This document shows positions 58,710 through 64,000 of a DNA stretch of 64,000 nt, in pieces (positions within the stretch are counted from its first letter, which is position 1; every line of letters begins with the position of its first letter). The notes beneath the pieces were generated by a model. That model did not search any database. It saw nothing but the letters and a program-made list of their open reading frames with translations, and was not told where the DNA came from. Source of the DNA: Thalassococcus_A lentus (GTDB lineage Bacteria; Pseudomonadota; Alphaproteobacteria; Rhodobacterales; Rhodobacteraceae); contig NZ_JAQIOY010000007.1 of NCBI RefSeq assembly GCF_028023555.1, positions 62,001 to 126,000 on the forward strand, written 5' to 3'. The translations under genes were made by a program, and so were the position numbers.

Positions 58710-58739
58710 CCCGAGGCGCGACCGCGCCTCGGGTTTTTC
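58710..58739 (+). terminator. Intrinsic terminator of the RTX gene
   Basis: CCCGAGGCGC and GCGCCTCGGG form a stem of about ten pairs with a short loop, followed by TTTTTCTTT, 25 bp after the RTX stop. A second, T-poor stretch follows until the next gene. Confidence 0.88.
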
Positions 58740-58931
58740 TTTGTCCAAATGATCCCACTCAAGCGTGCAACGGCACCAATTGCAGGAGCCGTTCGCAGCA
58801 GGAAGAAGAGACCAAGTGTCGCCACTGTTACGGCGCCACAAAACTGAGCATTTCTTCAAAAGAAATACTGGACCTTTCTCGGGCTAAGTGGTCAGGTTTT
58901 GATACCAAATATCTGCACAGGACCCGCTTCA

Positions 58932-60425
58932 ATGCGTACCGTCAAATTGAGCCCGGAAGACAATGTCGTCACGGCCATTTCCCCGCTGGAAATCGGGATA
59001 GATGGTGCATCGCAGTTGATCCCACGCGGACACAAGATGGCGCTGGAGCCGATTGCCAAAGGGATGCCTGTTCGCAAATATGCGCAGGTGATCGGCTATG
59101 CCTCCGAAGACATCCCGTCAGGCGCACATGTGCATTCCCACAATCTGGAATTTCGTGCCGTTGATGCGTCTTATGAGTTTGCCACCAACTTGCGCCCCGT
59201 GACGCCAGCGCAGCAGGCAGACAGCTTTGCCGGATACCGCCGTCCAAGCGGGCGCGTCGGCACACGCAATCACATCGCCATTCTGACCTCGGTCAACTGT
59301 TCAGCCACCGCGGCGCGGATGATCGCGCAGCATTTCACGCCCGAGCGTCTGGCCGAATATCCAAACGTAGATGGCGTGACTGCCTTTGTGCATGGCACGG
59401 GTTGCGGGATGGCTGGACAAGGCTCTGAAGGGTTCGAAGCGCTCCAACGGGTGATGTGGGGCTATGCCCGCAATCCGAATGTGGGTGGTGTTCTGATGGC
59501 CGGTCTGGGCTGTGAAATGAACCAGATCGATTGGCTGGTCGAAGCCTACGGGCTGACACCCGGCCCCTTGTTTCAAAGCATGAACATTCAGGATGTTGGC
59601 GGACTGCGCAAAACCATCGAACTGGGCATTGCCAAAGTCGAGGCGATGCTGCCGCTGGTCAATCAAGCCAAACGAGAACCCTGCCCGGCCTCTGAATTGA
59701 TGGTGGCTCTGCAATGCGGCGGCTCGGACGCGTGGTCTGGTGTCACAGCCAATCCAGCGGTTGGTCATGCCTGCGATTTGCTGGTTGCCCAGGGTGGCAC
59801 AGGCGTTCTGGCAGAAACCCCGGAAATATACGGCGCAGAACACCTGTTGACCGCGCGCGCGAAAGATCAGGAAACCGGCGAAAAGCTGGTGAACCTTATC
59901 CGCTGGTGGGAGGACTACACCAAACGCAACAACGGCTCGATGGACAACAACCCGTCGCCGGGCAACAAGAAGGGCGGTCTGACAACCATTCTTGAAAAGT
60001 CGCTGGGCGCTGCGGCCAAAGGCGGCACGACCCCTTTGACAGGGGTCTACAAATACGCCGAGATCGTCACGAAACCCGGTTTCGTCTTTATGGATAGCCC
60101 CGGCTATGATCCGGCATCTGTCACCGGGCAAATCGCTTCCGGTTGTAACCTTGTCTGCTTTACCACAGGTCGCGGTTCGGCGTTCGGAGCCAAACCAAGC
60201 CCATCCATGAAGGTTGCAACAAACTCGGAAATGTATGCGCGTATGACCGAAGACATGGACATCGACGCAGGCAGAATTCTGACCGGTGATGCCAGTGTCG
60301 AAGACGTGGGCAAGGAAATCTATCAGATGTGGTTACGCATGGCCTCGGGCGACGCAAGCAAGTCTGAGGCTCAGGGTTTGGGCGACTACGAATTTGTTCC
60401 GTGGCAAATCGGGGCCGTGATGTAA
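58932..60425 (+). CDS. UxaA-family hydrolase (altronate/galactarate dehydratase type)
   Basis: The 497-residue protein matches the UxaA family. The N-terminal SAF domain (about 1-90) has LSPEDNVVTAISPLEIG and PVRKYAQVIGYASEDIPSGAHVHSHN. The catalytic part has GRVGTRNHIAILTSVNCSATAARMIAQHF, HGTGCGMAGQGSEGFEAL, AGLGCEMNQID, LQCGGSDAWSGVTANPAVGHACDLLV and FTTGRGSAFGAKPSPSMKV. The conserved cysteines fit an iron-dependent dehydratase that removes water from a sugar acid to give a 2-oxo-3-deoxy acid. D-altronate is the best known substrate. It is first in a likely operon with three dehydrogenase genes. The length is that of full UxaA. Confidence 0.9.
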   Translation: MRTVKLSPEDNVVTAISPLEIGIDGASQLIPRGHKMALEPIAKGMPVRKYAQVIGYASEDIPSGAHVHSHNLEFRAVDASYEFATNLRPVTPAQQADSFAGYRRPSGRVGTRNHIAILTSVNCSATAARMIAQHFTPERLAEYPNVDGVTAFVHGTGCGMAGQGSEGFEALQRVMWGYARNPNVGGVLMAGLGCEMNQIDWLVEAYGLTPGPLFQSMNIQDVGGLRKTIELGIAKVEAMLPLVNQAKREPCPASELMVALQCGGSDAWSGVTANPAVGHACDLLVAQGGTGVLAETPEIYGAEHLLTARAKDQETGEKLVNLIRWWEDYTKRNNGSMDNNPSPGNKKGGLTTILEKSLGAAAKGGTTPLTGVYKYAEIVTKPGFVFMDSPGYDPASVTGQIASGCNLVCFTTGRGSAFGAKPSPSMKVATNSEMYARMTEDMDIDAGRILTGDASVEDVGKEIYQMWLRMASGDASKSEAQGLGDYEFVPWQIGAVM

Positions 60426-60471
60426 TGCCTCGCTGCAAAGCAACCCAAAACCAGCGCGTTGGGTCGATTTC

Positions 60472-61536
60472 ATGACGTCACCCATGCCTTTTGCCGTGAT
60501 CGGCGCCGGGTCGATCGGCATGCGCCACATTGAGGTCGCGCAGGCCAGCGACTGCGCCGATCTGGTGGCTGTGGTAGAACAGCACGAACCGACGCGCGCG
60601 CACCTGATGGCGCAGGGCCTGCCGATGGTCGCTTCAATAGATGAGCTGCCTGCCGAAACCCGCGCCGCCGTGATCGCCACGCCCACGCCGGACCACTGCA
60701 ACAGCGCGCTCGCCTGTATGACCAAAGGGATCGTGGTTTTGCTGGAAAAACCGATCAGCGCCACGCTCGACGAAAGCTATATTCTGCTGGCAGAATCCGC
60801 GCGTTCCGGCCTGCCATTGCTGGTCGGCCATCATCGCCGGTGCCACCCCTTTTCAATTGCCGCACGTGATGCATTGACCCAGATTGGTGACATTGTTGGC
60901 GTTCAGGGCCTTTGGTCTTTGCGCAAACACAACAGCTATTACGAAGCGGAATGGCGTCGAAAACCGGGTGCGGGCCCACTCATGACCAACCTCAGCCATG
61001 AGATTGATCTGATGCGGTTTTTGCTGGGCGAATTGACCGAAGTCTCTGCGCTTTTGTCGTCGGCCCGTCGCGGATTTGAAATCGAAGACACCGCTGCGCT
61101 TGCCTTCCGTTTCGAAAACGGGGCGCTTGGTTCTTTCCTGATTTCCGATGCCGGCGCCTCTCCTTGGTCGTTCGAAGCAGCCAGTCACGAGAACCCCGCC
61201 ATTGCCGGATCATCCGAAGACTACCTGCGGATCACCGGCACGGAAGGCGCTATCGCTTTTCCCTCGTTGACGTTCTGGGGGCGGTCGGATGAGGGCGAAA
61301 TCGAATGGTCCAAACCCCTGCGCCGAAATCCGGGGCCGCGCTTTGAGCCAATCGACCCCCTGCTTGCGCAGCTCGAACGCTTTGCAGGCGTTGTGGACGG
61401 GGCGCAGGATGATGTTTTGTGCAGCGGTCTTGATGGTCTCAAGGCATTGGAAATGACACTCGCAACGGCCTTGTCCGGCAGAACGGGAATGCCGGTCCGG
61501 GCAGGCGCTGTGCCCGGCGATTTCCGCGGCGTCTAA
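60472..61536 (+). CDS. Gfo/Idh/MocA-family oxidoreductase
   Basis: The 354-residue protein has the N-terminal Rossmann domain (PFAVIGAGSIGMRHIEVAQ, about 5-23) and the family core ATPTPDHCNSALACMTKGIVVLLEKPISATLDE, whose EKP motif is typical. The C-terminal alpha/beta domain has LSHEIDLMRFLLGEL with the catalytic His/Asp region. It oxidises a sugar, polyol or hydroxy acid with NAD(P). It lies 46 bp downstream of the UxaA gene and 16 bp upstream of the next dehydrogenase, so the four genes are probably one transcript. Confidence 0.9.
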   Translation: MTSPMPFAVIGAGSIGMRHIEVAQASDCADLVAVVEQHEPTRAHLMAQGLPMVASIDELPAETRAAVIATPTPDHCNSALACMTKGIVVLLEKPISATLDESYILLAESARSGLPLLVGHHRRCHPFSIAARDALTQIGDIVGVQGLWSLRKHNSYYEAEWRRKPGAGPLMTNLSHEIDLMRFLLGELTEVSALLSSARRGFEIEDTAALAFRFENGALGSFLISDAGASPWSFEAASHENPAIAGSSEDYLRITGTEGAIAFPSLTFWGRSDEGEIEWSKPLRRNPGPRFEPIDPLLAQLERFAGVVDGAQDDVLCSGLDGLKALEMTLATALSGRTGMPVRAGAVPGDFRGV

Positions 61537-61552
61537 AAGAAGGAGAAACAGA

Positions 61553-62446
61553 GTGAGCAAACCTAAAATTGGATTTATCGGTCTTGGTCTTATGGGCCGT
61601 GCGATGGTCAGTTGCTTGCAGGATGCCGAATACACTTTGGTCGTGCTCGGGAACCGCGACCGCACTGGTGTCGAAGAGGCGTTGACCCGAGGCGCCACTG
61701 AGGCCGCCACCGCCCGTGAACTTACCGAAGCGAGCGATATCGTTTTGATTTGCGTGGGCAACTCCGATCAGGTTGAAAGCCGCGTCTACGCCGAGGATGG
61801 CATTTTGGCAGGCGCCAAACCGGGACAGGTGGTCATCGACTTTGGTACCTCCCTGCCCGCATCCACGCTGAAAATCGGTGCGGATCTTGCCGCGAAATCC
61901 GCCCACTATCTTGACGCTCCGCTGGGCCGGACGCCCGCGCACGCCAAGGACGGCCTGTTGAACATCATGTGTGCCGGGGACGAAACCGCCTTTGCCGAGG
62001 CCAAACCGGTTCTCGATGTGCTGTCGGAAAACGTCTTTCACCTCGGCAAGCTGGGAAGCGGTCATACCGTGAAGCTGCTGAACAACTATTTTGGCATGAC
62101 GGCCGCTATGGCGATGGCCGAAGTCTTTGCTGTCGCCGACGCCGCTGGTGTCAACCGGACAGACGTTTTCAACATCATGGCCGCTGGACCAAATTATTCA
62201 CCCATGATGGGTTTCATGCACAACTACACGCAATCCGGCCAGATTGATCTGGCCTTTTCAGTTGAAAACGCGGCCAAAGACCTTGGCTATTATAGCAAGA
62301 TGGCGTCAGATCTGGGTCTGCACAGTCGAATGTCAGGCTGCGCCGAAAACACGCTATGCGAAGCCCGCGACGGCGGCGAAGGCGGGTTGATGATCCCCGA
62401 AATGATCGACTGGATGACCCGGAATATCGGAAAGGAAAAAACATGA
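61553..62446 (+). CDS. Beta-hydroxyacid dehydrogenase, second copy of the family
   Basis: The 297-residue protein begins at GTG 61553 after AGAAGGAGAAACA. The NAD(P) motif is IGFIGLGLMGRAMVSCL. DAPLGRTPAHAKDGLLNIMCAG is the substrate-loop equivalent and GSGHTVKLLNNYFGMTAAMAMAEVF carries the catalytic Lys. It belongs to the same family as the protein encoded at 47004-47897 but is clearly divergent, with a PLGRTPA rather than PVSGGQV loop. It oxidises a hydroxy acid such as a tartronate-semialdehyde- or threonate-type compound. It ends in an ATGA overlap with the SDR gene. Confidence 0.88.
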   Translation: MSKPKIGFIGLGLMGRAMVSCLQDAEYTLVVLGNRDRTGVEEALTRGATEAATARELTEASDIVLICVGNSDQVESRVYAEDGILAGAKPGQVVIDFGTSLPASTLKIGADLAAKSAHYLDAPLGRTPAHAKDGLLNIMCAGDETAFAEAKPVLDVLSENVFHLGKLGSGHTVKLLNNYFGMTAAMAMAEVFAVADAAGVNRTDVFNIMAAGPNYSPMMGFMHNYTQSGQIDLAFSVENAAKDLGYYSKMASDLGLHSRMSGCAENTLCEARDGGEGGLMIPEMIDWMTRNIGKEKT

Positions 62447-63171
62447 ACCTGCCATTGTCCGGAAAACGAGCCTTTGTGACGGCCGCCGGTCAGGGGATCG
62501 GACGATCCTCAGCCGAAGCGCTCGAACAAGCGGGCGCGCACGTAATTGCAACGGACCTGCGGGCCGATTTGCTGGATGGGATCAAGGTATCCGAAGCCTT
62601 TGCGCTCGATGTGCTGGACAAAAAGGCTCTGCAGGACGCTATCCAGCAAGCCGGCCCTGACATCCTCGTCAATTGCGCAGGTGTTGTTCACGCCGGAACA
62701 ATTGAACAGGCAAGCGACGAAGAGTTTGATTTCGCCATAAACCTGAATGTGAGGGCGCAGTTCAACGCTATTCAGGCCGCGTTGCCCGGCATGCGCGCCC
62801 GAGGCGGTGGAGCGATCGTGAACATCGCATCCGTAGCCTCGACCGTCATGGGCGTTCCAAACCGATTTTTGTATTCCACATCCAAAGCCGCAGTCATTGG
62901 TTTGACCAAATCGGTCGCCCGCGACTACGTCACCGAGGGCATCACCTGCAATTGCATTGCGCCGGGAACCGTGGACAGCCCATCCCTGCACGAACGCCTG
63001 CAGGCTACAGGCGACTATGAACAGGCAATGCGCGATTTCGTAGCACGCCAGCCCATGGGGCGGATCGGTCGCGCCGATGAAATCGCGGATCTTGTGGTCT
63101 ATCTCGCCAGCGCCAAAAGCCAATACATGACCGGCCAATGCGTTGTGATTGATGGGGGCATGTCTCTTTGA
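62443..63171 (+). CDS. Short-chain dehydrogenase/reductase, second copy
   Basis: The 242-residue SDR has the cofactor motif TAAGQGIGRSSAEAL, LVNCAGVVHAG (N-C-A-G instead of N-N-A-G), the catalytic Ser in NIASVAS, and YSTSKAAVIG with YxxxK. It ends in VVIDGGMSL. The start codon overlaps the stop of the previous gene. It acts on a hydroxyl group of an unknown intermediate. Homologues in sugar-acid operons oxidise 3-dehydro intermediates or reduce 2-oxo acids. Confidence 0.88.
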   Translation: MNLPLSGKRAFVTAAGQGIGRSSAEALEQAGAHVIATDLRADLLDGIKVSEAFALDVLDKKALQDAIQQAGPDILVNCAGVVHAGTIEQASDEEFDFAINLNVRAQFNAIQAALPGMRARGGGAIVNIASVASTVMGVPNRFLYSTSKAAVIGLTKSVARDYVTEGITCNCIAPGTVDSPSLHERLQATGDYEQAMRDFVARQPMGRIGRADEIADLVVYLASAKSQYMTGQCVVIDGGMSL

Positions 63172-63192
63172 CCTGCTCAGGCAGGGCATGAC

Positions 63193-64000
63193 ATGCTGAC
63201 CGGCGTGCAACCGCGCGAAGAGCGGACCGGCTACGGCGTCGCTCTGATGGCTGTCGCCGTCATTCTGTTCACTTGCATTGATACAGCCGCCAAGTGGTTG
63301 ATCCTTGCCGGGTTGCCCGCGCTTCAGGTGGTCTTTGTCAGATACGCCGGGCACCTGATCTTCGCTCTGGCATTCTACATCCCACGCGAAGGCCGCGAAG
63401 TGTTCAAATCACGGCGCCCTTTCATGCAGGTTCTGAGGTCCTGCTGTTTGCTGGGCAGCACCACGCTGAACTTTCTTGCGCTCAGTGCGCTGCCAATTAC
63501 CGTAACCACCACAATCTTTTTTGCGATGCCCATTGTTGTAACGCTGCTGGCGATCCCGATGCTGGGTGAACGGGTCGGAATACGGCGCATCGCGGCGGTT
63601 TGCACCGGCTTTATCGGTGTGTTGGTCGTTGTTCAGCCATGGAGCACAGTCTGGCATCCGGCGATGATCTATTCTCTCAGCGCCCTGATGCTGGCCTCGA
63701 TGTATTTCCTGTTCACACGCATGCTTGCCGGACAGGAAAGCAACGCAACACAGCAGGTCTGGTCCGCCGGACTGGCGACCTTGGCACTTGTTCCTATCGC
63801 TCTGACAGAATGGGTCTGGCCGCAGTCTCCGCTGGGTTGGTTTGTCTTTGCCGCCGTCGGCTTTTTCGGATTTTCAGGGCACGAATGCGCAACTACGGCG
63901 CACCGGCTGGCCGATGCGTCCATTCTGTCGCCCATGATCTACACGCAGATTCTATGGGCTGCCGTCGCTGGGATCGTCGTCTTTTCGACCTGGCCAACGA
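63193..64000 (+). CDS. EamA/DMT-family membrane transporter, 3' end missing
   Basis: The frame from ATG 63193 runs open to the end of the window (269 codons so far). It begins MLTGVQPREERTGYGVALMAVAVILFTCIDTAAKW and contains about nine hydrophobic helices, with TTTIFFAMPIVVTLLAIPMLGE as the end-of-helix-4 signature of EamA transporters. DASILSPMIYTQILWAAVAG marks the second repeat. It lies 21 bp downstream of the SDR gene on the same strand and may export a pathway product or import a substrate. The C-terminus is cut by the window. Confidence 0.88.
   Translation, partial: MLTGVQPREERTGYGVALMAVAVILFTCIDTAAKWLILAGLPALQVVFVRYAGHLIFALAFYIPREGREVFKSRRPFMQVLRSCCLLGSTTLNFLALSALPITVTTTIFFAMPIVVTLLAIPMLGERVGIRRIAAVCTGFIGVLVVVQPWSTVWHPAMIYSLSALMLASMYFLFTRMLAGQESNATQQVWSAGLATLALVPIALTEWVWPQSPLGWFVFAAVGFFGFSGHECATTAHRLADASILSPMIYTQILWAAVAGIVVFSTWPT

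Noticed and set aside
56759..58825. Long open frames on the strand opposite the RTX gene (688 codons here, 365 codons at 56416-57513)
   Set aside because: They arise because the GGxGND repeats are read backwards as Ser/Pro- or Val-rich low-complexity sequence. There is no ribosome site or known fold, and the plus-strand protein is clearly real.
58897..58910. TTTTGATACCAAAT before the UxaA-family gene as a fourth copy of the GntR operator
   Set aside because: It lacks the TGGTATACCA core and has only one intact half-site, so a shared regulator cannot be claimed.
1..64000. tRNA, rRNA, insertion sequences and integrases
   Set aside because: No cloverleaf, rRNA segment, transposase motif or flanking direct repeat was recognised while reading both strands. 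A dedicated search with covariance models would be needed to exclude small RNAs.

Overview
The window looks like chromosomal DNA of a marine alphaproteobacterium of the Rhodobacteraceae (Roseobacter group). The grounds are an FnrL-type regulator divergent from hemN and next to a universal-stress gene and ccoNOQP, lineage-typical small proteins (DUF6525, DUF4389, DUF465), TRAP transporters, dimethylglycine-dehydrogenase-type oxidases, and dense GC-rich coding with short intergenic gaps. I see no rRNA, tRNA, CRISPR array, transposase or prophage gene.

Region 1 (1-6.4 kb) is a micro-oxic respiration module: the 5' end of hemN, fnrL, a PhzF-family isomerase, a tandem-domain Usp, and the cbb3 oxidase operon ccoNOQP. 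FNR-type boxes (TTGAY-N4-RTCAA) lie before fnrL/hemN and in the usp/ccoN gap. The assembly genes ccoGHIS, with their own FNR box, lie about 15 kb away on the other strand (21.1-25.4 kb). A fifth box precedes a small DUF465 gene near 44.2 kb.

Region 2 (6.5-21.1 kb) separates the two cbb3 modules. Its core is a tightly overlapping ten-gene minus-strand operon (15.9 to 7.4 kb): an SdhB-D-C-A-like complex, an isochorismatase-fold hydrolase, two-subunit class I fumarase-like hydratase with a small zinc-ribbon protein encoded between its subunits, a sulfite-oxidase-fold molybdoenzyme and a ThDP enzyme. Several catalytic positions depart from the textbook families, so this is probably a dedicated catabolic pathway for an unknown dicarboxylate-like substrate. 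It is followed by a zinc alcohol dehydrogenase, alanine dehydrogenase with a divergent Lrp regulator, a GMC oxidoreductase and a secreted EF-hand protein.

Region 3 (25.4-45 kb) is mixed housekeeping and stress: a LysR regulator, MFS and CDF transporters, MscL, glutathione transferase, YtoQ, two c-type cytochromes, a dimethylglycine-dehydrogenase-like fusion enzyme, an HpcH/HpaI aldolase, a ligase-associated exonuclease with ATP-dependent DNA ligase, an M3 peptidase, an EamA exporter, glutathione peroxidase and a thermonuclease-like protein.

Region 4 (45-54.1 kb) is a catabolic regulon: split transketolase, a beta-hydroxyacid dehydrogenase, an SDR, a fumarylacetoacetate-hydrolase-family enzyme, a GntR/FCD regulator and a TRAP transporter. 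Three copies of the palindrome TGGTATACCA at the transketolase and regulator/TRAP promoters tie these units together.

Region 5 (54.5-64 kb) holds a 1397-residue RTX protein whose N-terminus shows seven propeller-like repeats, then a sugar-acid catabolic operon (UxaA-family dehydratase, Gfo/Idh/MocA oxidoreductase, beta-hydroxyacid dehydrogenase, SDR) and an EamA transporter cut by the window end.
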